21,618 nt of DNA, taken from positions 1 through 21,618 of the forward strand of contig JAEYNY010000176.1 in assembly GCA_023412275.1 (NCBI GenBank), in the 5' to 3' direction. Numbering within the stretch: the stretch's first letter is position 1; every line of letters starts with the position of its first letter. Origin of the DNA: Bacillota bacterium. GTDB taxonomy: Bacteria; Bacillota; Clostridia; Acetivibrionales; DSM-1351. A program made the position numbers and the translations under genes. The notes below the pieces were generated by a model. It was given only the letters and a program-made list of their open reading frames with translations, searched no databases and was not told the DNA's origin. This document shows positions 15,575 through 21,618 of this stretch, piece after piece.

Positions 15575-17371
15575 ATGAGAAAAAGAATAATTCAATACTC
15601 TGTAATGCTGGTAATAATCGGTATTACTATTGCAGGGATTTTCACCTCTGCAATGGCCCGATATTTCTACAAGCTTGAAGTTCAAAATAATATAGAAAGT
15701 ATCGCTGTTCTATTAAGAAATGATATTGTTGAAGAGACATCTGTAAAAAGCAAAATAGACTTTGATAAGTTTGTAAAAGACTATGCATATCTTCTTAATT
15801 CCAGAACAGATAAAGATAAAAATTTCCCTTTAGCCACAAGGATAACAATCATCAACTTTCAGGGAAAAGTCCTGGGTGACTCAGACTCAAATATCGATAC
15901 CATGGAAAACCATTTAAACAGAAAGGAAATTCAGGAAGCTATACAAGGGCAAACAGGAAGAGACCAACGATTTAGTTCCACCATGGGAATGCCTTATTTG
16001 TACGTCGCTCTGCCCATAAATGAGCATCGCATAATTGTAAGGGTTTCTGTGCCTTTATATCAGCTTAATGCTATAAATAAAGCATTTTTATATTATACTT
16101 TGCTTGGAATTCTTGCGGGCTTACTACTTACCTTACTTATTTCATTTAAATTATCCAGTTTTATAACCAAGCCGGTTCAACATTTAATTAATACCTCTAA
16201 AGAAATAGCCGGAGGTAACTACAAAAAGAGAGTTGATGTTAATTATAAGGACGAAATCGGTCAGCTAGCATTAACCTTCAATGAAATGGCCGATAAACTC
16301 GATGAGACTCTTAGTGGTATAATGGACAAAAATGTTAAAGTAGATACCGTTATTAATAGTATGAGGAATGGTATCATTGCTATAGATATCAACTCAAAAA
16401 TCATTATTGTAAACACTACAGCCTGCGATATATTTGATGTCCAGTACGGGCCCGGAATTATTGGTAAAAATCTAATAGATATTACAAGGAATTCCAAAGT
16501 CAATTCACTGTTATGGGAAACAATTAAAAACGATTCGTCATTGATGGACGAAATTGTACTGTTCTCTCCCTCACTGGGAATAGATAAAATCTACAGAATT
16601 TATACTAACACTATTAAGTCATCAGATGGTAAAAACCAAACAGCTGGAGCAGTAATTACACTAAATGACATTACATCAGTAAGAAAATTGGAGCAAATAC
16701 GTACCGAGTTTGTATCAAATGTTACCCATGAGCTTAAGACCCCCCTCACTTCAATAAGGGGTTTTGTAGAAACTTTAAAAAACGGTGCTATTGAAGATAC
16801 AACAGTAGCTGTAAAATTTCTTGATATTATAGACATTGAAGCCGAAAGACTCTATACTCTCATTAATGATATTTTGCAACTATCAGAAATAGAGGCTATG
16901 CGAAAAGATGACAGTGTAATGGAAATAGACCTGCGGCAGATAATTGATGAAGTTATTCTTATTATAAAATCTTCAGCAGATAAAAAGAATATTATTCTGG
17001 AGGTTTCAACTGTTCCATCACAAATTAAGGTTATTGCCAGTAGAAATAGAATAAAACAAATGCTTATTAATCTTATTGATAATGCAATTAAGTACAATGT
17101 TGAAAATGGCAAAATATATGTAAAAGCAGAAAAATATAATGGAAATACAATAATTTCTATAAAAGATACGGGCATAGGGATTCCAGAAATGCATCATTCA
17201 AGAATTTTTGAAAGATTTTACAGAGTAGATAAAGGGCGTTCAAGAAACATGGGTGGCACGGGACTTGGGCTGTCTATTGTAAAACATATAGTAAATCTAT
17301 ACAGTGGTGACATTCATATTATCAGTGAACCCGGTAAAGGAACAGAATTTATAGTTAAACTACCATTATAA
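15575..17371 (+). CDS. phoR: PhoR-type membrane sensor histidine kinase
   Basis: The 598-residue kinase has helix 1 (about 8-30), an extracytoplasmic sensor of about 140 residues, helix 2 (about 171-193), a HAMP linker (194-246), a PAS domain (about 250-370), the dimerisation domain with phosphorylated His385 in VTHELKTPLTS, and an ATPase domain with the N-box LIDNAIKYN, G1 DTGIGIP, F-box FERFYRV and G2 GGTGLGLSIV. It should phosphorylate the adjacent regulator when phosphate is low, under control of PhoU and Pst. The gap to phoP is 47 nt and the ribosome site is weak (GGGGG 12 nt upstream), hinting at lower translation than phoP, as is common for kinases. A strong terminator follows. Confidence 0.94.
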   Translation: MRKRIIQYSVMLVIIGITIAGIFTSAMARYFYKLEVQNNIESIAVLLRNDIVEETSVKSKIDFDKFVKDYAYLLNSRTDKDKNFPLATRITIINFQGKVLGDSDSNIDTMENHLNRKEIQEAIQGQTGRDQRFSSTMGMPYLYVALPINEHRIIVRVSVPLYQLNAINKAFLYYTLLGILAGLLLTLLISFKLSSFITKPVQHLINTSKEIAGGNYKKRVDVNYKDEIGQLALTFNEMADKLDETLSGIMDKNVKVDTVINSMRNGIIAIDINSKIIIVNTTACDIFDVQYGPGIIGKNLIDITRNSKVNSLLWETIKNDSSLMDEIVLFSPSLGIDKIYRIYTNTIKSSDGKNQTAGAVITLNDITSVRKLEQIRTEFVSNVTHELKTPLTSIRGFVETLKNGAIEDTTVAVKFLDIIDIEAERLYTLINDILQLSEIEAMRKDDSVMEIDLRQIIDEVILIIKSSADKKNIILEVSTVPSQIKVIASRNRIKQMLINLIDNAIKYNVENGKIYVKAEKYNGNTIISIKDTGIGIPEMHHSRIFERFYRVDKGRSRNMGGTGLGLSIVKHIVNLYSGDIHIISEPGKGTEFIVKLPL

Positions 17372-17395
17372 ATTTAAATATTACTTTTATATAAC

Positions 17396-17440
17396 AAAGG
17401 AGCCTTCTATTGTATAGCCTGTACAATAGAAGGCTCCTTT
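17396..17440. terminator. Perfect 19-bp bidirectional terminator between phoR and cellobiose phosphorylase
   Basis: The left arm starts AAAGGAGCCTTC and ends TATTGTA (17396-17414); the right arm (17422-17440) is its exact reverse complement, with a 7-nt loop TAGCCTG. The arms begin with A-runs and end with T-runs, so the structure can stop both converging transcripts. Confidence 0.92.
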
Positions 17441-17477
17441 GTTTGCATATTGAGGAATCTATTTTAATTTACCGAAA

Positions 17478-19913
17478 TTATCCCATTACAACTTCAACCT
17501 TGTGTGTCTTTCCATCATTATATACAGGAATTATATTACCATCAATTTCATTTCCATCTATAACAAGCTTCTTTACTCCTTTTGAAACGTGTTCAGGATT
17601 TGTGATGGCAATTTCAAAAATAGCATTTCTGAATTTTCTTGTTACCTTGTAACCTTCCCAACCTGTCGGTATACACGGATCTATCTTCAAACCTGAATAA
17701 TCAGGCTTTATACCGAGTATATTTTGAGAAATAACTACAAAGTTCCATGCTGCAGTACCTGTAAGCCAAGAATTCTTTGCTTCTCCCGGTCTCTTAGCAT
17801 CCTTACCCGCGATCATTTGAGAATAAACATAAGGCTCAGTTTTATGGATATCACTTATCTCTTCAGTATATGCAGGTGCAATTTTTGAATAATATTCAAA
17901 AGCCCTGTCTCCTCTGCCTATAGCTGTTTCACCAGCAATTATCCAAGGATTGTTGTGGCAGAATATGCCGGCGTTTTCTTTATATCCTGCAGGATATGTA
18001 GATATCTCACCCATATTCACATAGTATTTTGTAAATGCCGGATTTTGTAGTACAAGTCCATATGGAGTATCCAAATACTTTCTTGAAGCATCCAGGGCTT
18101 TCTCGACATAACCGTCTTCGATACCTATTTCAGCCATAGAACAGAAACCTTGTGATTCTATGAATATCTTACCCTCTTCATTTTCATTACTGCCAATCTT
18201 ATCACCGTTATCATCATAAGCACGAATGTACCATTCCCCGTCCCATCCATACTCTTTAACAGTCTTTATCATTTTATCAATTTCAATTTGAGCTTTAGCA
18301 GCTTCATCTTCAAGACCATTAAGCTTACAAAGCTTTACATACTCAGGACCATAATATACAAACATTCCCGCTATCAAAACAGACTCTGCTACTTTACCAT
18401 CTTTACTTGTAGTTGTCTGGAATGATTCGTCAGGTGTCTCTGAGAAACAGTTAAGGTTCAGACAGTCATTCCAGTCTGCTCTTCCTATAAGTGGCAATCC
18501 ATGAGGTCCAAGATTATTCACTACGTGATAGAAAGATCTTCTTAAATGTTCAAATAGAGTAGCAGCCTTCTTGTCATCATTATCAAAAGGAACATTTTCC
18601 TTTAATATGTCCATATCTCCTGTTTCTTTTATATAAGCAGCAACAGAAGCAATCAACCATACCGGGTCGTCATTAAAATTCCCACCGATTTCGTTGTTAC
18701 CCTTCTTTGTAAGAGGCTGATACTGATGATATGCACCGCCATTCTCCAATTGGGTTGCAGCTATATCAAGTATTCTTTCTCTTGCTCTATCAGGTATCTG
18801 GTGTACAAATCCCAATATATCTTGATTTGAATCTCTGAAACCCATACCTCTTCCGATACCTGTTTCGAAATATGAAGCACTTCTTGACATATTGAAAGTA
18901 ACCATACACTGGTACTGGTTCCATATGTTTACCATTCTGGACAACTTTTTATCCTTATGTTCCAGATTGTACTGTGTAAACAGCTGGCTCCAATAATTCT
19001 GCAGTTCTTCAAAAGCTGCCTGAACCCCTGCAGGATTACCCTTTTCTTCTATCATTTTATATGCTTTCTTTTTATTTATAACGCCTTTACTTTCCCACTT
19101 ATCATTGACATCATTCTCAACATAACCCAGGATAAAGTCAAATTCCTTTTCTTCACCTGCTTTTAATTCAACTGTTATGCAATGTGAAGCCATTGGGCCC
19201 CATCCGTCAGCCATAGTATTCTTAGGTTCGCCGCTAACAGGAACCTGAGGAGCATCAAAACCGTTATATAAACCAACGAACTGATCTCTGTCAGTATCAA
19301 ATCCAGTCAATTCAGCATTAACAGAATAAAAAGAATAATGATTTCTTCTTTCCTTGTATTCTGTTTTATGATAAATTACTGAGTTCTCAACTTCAACTTC
19401 ACCAGTACTTAAATTTCTCTGATAATTAGTCATGTCATCATAAGCATTCCATAAGCAGAATTCAATACATGAGAATAATTTTACACTTTTATTATCAGAT
19501 GTTGTATTCTTAACTCTTACACGATGAATTTCACCATTAAATTTTAATGGAACGAAATATAATACCTCTGTGCTGATACCATTTTTACTTCCGGTTACCT
19601 TGGTATATCCCAAGCCGTGTCTGCACTCATATGAATCTAAATCAGCTTTAACGGGAGACCATCCAGGTGACCAAAGAGCACCGTTATCATTTATATAGAA
19701 GTATCTTCCTCCCATATCTATTGGTACGTTGTTATATCTGTAACGGGTTATTCTGCGCAAACGTGCATCCTTATAGAAACAATAGCCACCTGCAGTATTT
19801 GATATTAAAGAAAAGAAATCCTGAGTTCCAAGATAATTTATCCAAGGATAAGGTGTTTTAGGTGTTGTGATGACATATTCTCTATTTGAATCATCAAAAA
19901 AACCGTATTTCAA
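17478..19913 (-). CDS. cbpA: Cellobiose phosphorylase (GH94)
   Basis: The 811-residue cytoplasmic enzyme splits cellobiose with inorganic phosphate into glucose 1-phosphate and glucose, saving ATP. The opening PYPWINYLGT and CRHGLGYTK, the central GRGMGFRDSNQD near 354-365 and GRADWNDCLN (477-486) are GH94 cellobiose phosphorylase marks; Asp483 corresponds to the catalytic acid. The length equals what I recall for the Clostridium thermocellum enzyme. The start codon is TTG (19913-19911), with AAAGGGG 8 nt upstream and no better ATG in frame. The gene lies downstream of sugar permease genes on the same strand but after a 635-nt structured spacer. The symbol follows the R. cellulolyticum cua-cbpA cluster and is my inference. 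Confidence 0.95.
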   Translation of the reverse strand: MKYGFFDDSNREYVITTPKTPYPWINYLGTQDFFSLISNTAGGYCFYKDARLRRITRYRYNNVPIDMGGRYFYINDNGALWSPGWSPVKADLDSYECRHGLGYTKVTGSKNGISTEVLYFVPLKFNGEIHRVRVKNTTSDNKSVKLFSCIEFCLWNAYDDMTNYQRNLSTGEVEVENSVIYHKTEYKERRNHYSFYSVNAELTGFDTDRDQFVGLYNGFDAPQVPVSGEPKNTMADGWGPMASHCITVELKAGEEKEFDFILGYVENDVNDKWESKGVINKKKAYKMIEEKGNPAGVQAAFEELQNYWSQLFTQYNLEHKDKKLSRMVNIWNQYQCMVTFNMSRSASYFETGIGRGMGFRDSNQDILGFVHQIPDRARERILDIAATQLENGGAYHQYQPLTKKGNNEIGGNFNDDPVWLIASVAAYIKETGDMDILKENVPFDNDDKKAATLFEHLRRSFYHVVNNLGPHGLPLIGRADWNDCLNLNCFSETPDESFQTTTSKDGKVAESVLIAGMFVYYGPEYVKLCKLNGLEDEAAKAQIEIDKMIKTVKEYGWDGEWYIRAYDDNGDKIGSNENEEGKIFIESQGFCSMAEIGIEDGYVEKALDASRKYLDTPYGLVLQNPAFTKYYVNMGEISTYPAGYKENAGIFCHNNPWIIAGETAIGRGDRAFEYYSKIAPAYTEEISDIHKTEPYVYSQMIAGKDAKRPGEAKNSWLTGTAAWNFVVISQNILGIKPDYSGLKIDPCIPTGWEGYKVTRKFRNAIFEIAITNPEHVSKGVKKLVIDGNEIDGNIIPVYNDGKTHKVEVVMG

Positions 19914-20063
19914 ATTTATAACCCCTTTCGATTGTCGAATTATTTTATGAGAAATCTATGTTAAGACTTTACAACAAGTTTCTCTAATAATCATTATTTT
20001 AAATTTTTATATTTAGAACTATTGATAAAGAAAATTAAAAATTAGTATTTTGCTAAGAAAATC

Positions 20064-20134
20064 AAAAAGACGGGGGTCCCTTTTTAGAGACATTTATTTG
20101 AACATTAGCTTCTCTTCTCAATTCTTCCCCCGCC
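20064..20134 (-). terminator. GC-rich terminator or attenuator-like structure upstream of cellobiose phosphorylase
   Basis: On the minus strand GGCGGGGG (20134-20127) can pair with CCCCCGTC (20076-20069) over 8 bp, followed at once by five T (20068-20064). One pair is a G-U that works in minus-strand RNA but would be A-C on the plus strand. A smaller hairpin, GTCTCT-AAAA-AGGGAC (20091-20076), lies inside and shares one base with the outer stem. The structure ends 150 nt before the TTG start. The sharing of bases and the 50-nt loop resemble leader attenuators, but no ligand or known class is recognised. Confidence 0.5.
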
Positions 20135-20195
20135 TGTTTCTACTTTAAAAAGTACTTTTACAACACAGATATATTGTTTATAGACAACAAGTGAA

Positions 20196-20219
20196 ACAAT
20201 ACTTTTATTTTGGTATTGT
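20196..20219. repeat. Inverted repeat, 7 bp arms
   Basis: ACAATAC (20196-20202) and GTATTGT (20213-20219), perfect, with a 10-nt spacer. The left arm also overlaps a looser ATTGTTT/AAACAAT pair (20173-20179 and 20194-20200). It is short and AT-rich, so chance cannot be excluded. Confidence 0.4.
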
Positions 20220-20243
20220 ATAATTGCCGATGCCATTTTTTCG

Positions 20244-20274
20244 TACAAAAAGTTTAATAATGCAACTTTTTGTA
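20244..20274. repeat. Perfect inverted repeat, 11 bp arms
   Basis: TACAAAAAGTT (20244-20254) and AACTTTTTGTA (20264-20274) with a 9-nt spacer. The half-site centres are 20 bp apart, about two DNA turns, which suits a dimeric regulator; as RNA it would be a hairpin without a U-run. Confidence 0.65.
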
Positions 20275-20293
20275 GAAAATCTACCTATTTATA

Positions 20294-20325
20294 TTCTATT
20301 CAAATTAAGTAAAACTTGAATAGAA
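20294..20325. repeat. Perfect inverted repeat, 10 bp arms
   Basis: TTCTATTCAA (20294-20303) and TTGAATAGAA (20316-20325) with a 12-nt spacer; half-site centres are 22 bp apart. It lies 50 nt from the previous repeat, with centres at about 20259 and 20309.5. It may be an operator or an mRNA hairpin. Confidence 0.65.
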
Positions 20326-20405
20326 CAACTTGCTTTAATGTGCAATATTTTGTCATGGCTTAGTTGTAATAATAATAATCCATATTTACATTATCTAGTT
20401 AATTT

Positions 20406-20435
20406 TCTTTGAGCAGTCATATATCTGCTCAAAGA
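20406..20435 (-). repeat. Stable hairpin downstream of the permease gene
   Basis: TCTTTGAGCAG (20406-20416) and CTGCTCAAAGA (20425-20435) pair perfectly over 11 bp with an 8-nt loop. No U-run follows on the minus strand (AAATTAAC), so it is more likely a 3' mRNA-protecting or processing hairpin than an intrinsic terminator. Confidence 0.6.
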
Positions 20436-20460
20436 GTAATTTAACCAGTTTATTTCAAAC

Positions 20461-20491
20461 TCGCTTAATACCTATATTAAAAGGTAAGCGA
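20461..20491 (-). repeat. Bulged hairpin shortly after the permease stop
   Basis: TCGCTTA (20461-20467) and TAAGCGA (20485-20491) with an inner CCT/AGG pair and a 3-nt bulge make a 10-bp stem. It lies about 60 nt past the stop of the MalG-type permease gene. The minus-strand sequence after it (GTTTGAAATAAA) is a poor U-tract. Confidence 0.5.
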
Positions 20492-20548
20492 AACAAAAAC
20501 CTTTTTTAAATCTCATGTACAAAAGCAATCTGTACATAAACCTGCAAG

Positions 20549-21376
20549 TTAGCCTTTTACAGACCCTGCAGTAATACCTTGAATAAGTGATTTTGAGAAT
20601 ACCAGGAATATACAGAACATAGGTATTGTACCAATAACCAATGCTGCTATTCTGGCACCATAGTTTGCTCTGTACAATGCATCCAATGTTGATAATCCAA
20701 GAGTAACAGTAAACTTCTCCTTCGTATTGATTAATACCAGCGGTAACAGATACGAATTCCAAGCTGTCATAAAGCATAACAATGCCTGTGATCCAAGAGC
20801 CGGCTTTATAAATGGTACAACCAATTTGAAGAAAATTCCACCTTCAGTACATCCGTCCATTCTTCCGCTCTCAATTATTTCTGTAGGTACGCCTTGAACT
20901 GTATATTGTCTTATCCAGTATACTGCAAATGCATTAGCAGCTGCCGGAATGATAAGTGACAAATGTGAATCAGTCCAACCAATTACGTTCATTTCACTTA
21001 CAAATGCTATCAAACCAAGCTGAGTAGGAAGCATCATAGTTACCAGAATTGCATAGTATGCCGCTTTTTTGAACTTAAAGTTAAATTTGGCAAGTGCATA
21101 TCCGCACATAGCACACACAAATACTGTCAATGCTGTTGAAAGGACAGCAATATATATACTATTGAAATAGTATCTTCCGAATCCTGCATTTATAAATACA
21201 TCCTTAATGTTTATCATGAAGTTGTTTCCTGGCAATAAATGAAGGTCGGTAAAAAGAGCATTTGAATCATAAGTACTCATTATTACCATAAGATAAAAAG
21301 GACCTACTGCAATTATTGAACTAACAGCGAGAAAAATATATAAAATAAAGGAATAAACTTTATTAGATTGCTCCAT
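20549..21376 (-). CDS. Sugar ABC transporter permease, MalG type (probable cellodextrin importer)
   Basis: This 275-residue inner-membrane protein has about six helices: a first near FILYIFLAVSSIIAVGPFYL, others through the middle, and a last near VIGTIPMFCIFLVFS. The coupling loop that docks on the ATPase is ESGRMDGCTEGGIFFKLVVP followed by FIKP, the EAA motif of the carbohydrate CUT1 class. In R. cellulolyticum an equivalent gene upstream of cbpA is called cuaC; the cellodextrin role here rests on that similarity in layout. An ATG at 21391 overlaps the ribosome site, a run of seven G (21389-21383), so the ATG at 21376, 6 nt beyond it, is the likely start. It overlaps the end of the preceding permease gene by 14 nt. 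Confidence 0.92.
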   Translation of the reverse strand: MEQSNKVYSFILYIFLAVSSIIAVGPFYLMVIMSTYDSNALFTDLHLLPGNNFMINIKDVFINAGFGRYYFNSIYIAVLSTALTVFVCAMCGYALAKFNFKFKKAAYYAILVTMMLPTQLGLIAFVSEMNVIGWTDSHLSLIIPAAANAFAVYWIRQYTVQGVPTEIIESGRMDGCTEGGIFFKLVVPFIKPALGSQALLCFMTAWNSYLLPLVLINTKEKFTVTLGLSTLDALYRANYGARIAALVIGTIPMFCIFLVFSKSLIQGITAGSVKG

Positions 21377-21618
21377 CTTTATCCCCCCCATTCATAAACT
21401 TTAATGAAATAAATGAGAATATTGCTATTACGACAAACATTCCATATGCAACAGCACTACCATAGCCATATTGGGAATTAAGGAAAGCGCCTTTACTCAT
21501 AAGCATTACCAAAGTCAATACTGCACCATCAGGGCCTCCTGAATATGGTCCGGTTTGATAATTTCCCTGAGTATAAATAATATTTGGTTCATCAAAGGTC
21601 TGGAAACCACCTATAAGG
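21363..21618 (-). CDS. Sugar ABC transporter permease, MalF type (C-terminal 84 residues)
   Basis: A minus-strand frame is open from the window edge (first full codon at 21617) to a TAA at 21365-21363. The peptide starts LIGGFQTFDEPNIIYTQ, then has SGGPDGAVLTLVMLMSKGAF and a last membrane segment SAVAYGMFVVIAIFSFISL. This is the usual C-terminus of MalF-type CUT1 permeases, with the GGP element before the final helix. The stop lies inside the next gene, so the last five codons overlap it and translation is probably coupled. It would be the cuaB equivalent of the R. cellulolyticum cellodextrin cluster. The start and most of the protein lie outside the window. Confidence 0.88.
   Translation of the reverse strand, partial: LIGGFQTFDEPNIIYTQGNYQTGPYSGGPDGAVLTLVMLMSKGAFLNSQYGYGSAVAYGMFVVIAIFSFISLKFMNGGDKDGAI

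Larger units (their letters stand above)
19914..20548 (-). other. 635-nt structured spacer between the permease and cellobiose phosphorylase genes
   Basis: No convincing gene, tRNA or known riboswitch was recognised here. The spacer is very AT-rich except for one GC-rich block at 20069-20080 and 20127-20134. It contains at least six inverted repeats, listed separately, and a small TTCGA-TTG-TCGAA palindrome (19927-19939) that touches the ribosome site of the phosphorylase gene. I could not find a strong sigma-A promoter on the minus strand; the best match, TTGCAC-17-TATTCA (20344-20316), is weak. The phosphorylase may be expressed by read-through from the transporter genes, by RNA processing, or from an activator-dependent promoter. 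Confidence 0.6.

Noticed and set aside
20041..20160. Known riboswitch (c-di-GMP, preQ1, guanidine, THF, fluoride) before cellobiose phosphorylase
   Set aside because: None of the conserved core sequences of these classes that I can recall is present; only generic terminator-like structure is seen.
20406..20435. Intrinsic terminator for the sugar transporter operon
   Set aside because: The stem is strong but no U-run follows on either strand; listed as a hairpin instead.
20472..20777. Minus-strand open frame overlapping the end of the MalG-type permease gene in another frame
   Set aside because: It has odd composition, no ribosome site, and the permease frame carries the conserved family features.

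Overview
The window looks like a chromosomal segment of a low-GC, cellulolytic clostridium close to Ruminiclostridium (Clostridium) cellulolyticum or papyrosolvens. The signs are AT-rich intergenic DNA, strong AGGAGG-type ribosome sites, a T-box leader, Gram-positive PhoP-type direct repeats, and a cellobiose phosphorylase linked to a sugar ABC importer. The species call is inference. I see no mobile element, prophage, CRISPR array, rRNA or tRNA.

Left part (1-7,460). The minus strand carries phosphoglycolate phosphatase (gph-like), then an Ala T-box leader with its own promoter, alaS and a HIT-family protein. A strong minus-strand promoter follows for a gene cut off at base 1, probably rpsU by known gene order. 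On the plus strand are a lipoprotein esterase, argJ (its promoter overlaps a candidate ArgR box) and a small CheW protein with its own extended -10 promoter.

Centre (7,460-17,440) is a phosphate-starvation locus in an unusual layout. pstC-pstA, a PPOX-family flavoprotein gene, pstS and a chemoreceptor gene lie on the minus strand. pstB-phoU-phoP-phoR are transcribed divergently on the plus strand. Three arrays of TTAACA-like direct repeats at about 11-bp spacing (PhoP-box type) sit upstream of pstS, pstC and pstB. The locus can therefore be read as a feedback circuit: PhoR/PhoP sense low phosphate, PhoP activates pstS, pstCA and pstB-phoU-phoPR, the Pst transporter imports phosphate, and PhoU links transporter state to PhoR.

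Right part (17,440-21,618), minus strand: the end of a MalF-type permease gene, a MalG-type permease gene overlapping it by 14 nt, a 635-nt structured spacer, and a cellobiose phosphorylase gene starting at TTG. This matches, from memory, the cuaABC-cbpA cellodextrin uptake and phosphorolysis cluster of R. cellulolyticum. The spacer holds several perfect inverted repeats, two hairpins after the permease gene and a GC-rich structure ending in a U-run, which suggests post-transcriptional or attenuation control of the phosphorylase. This spacer and the three Pho-box arrays are the most interesting parts of the window.
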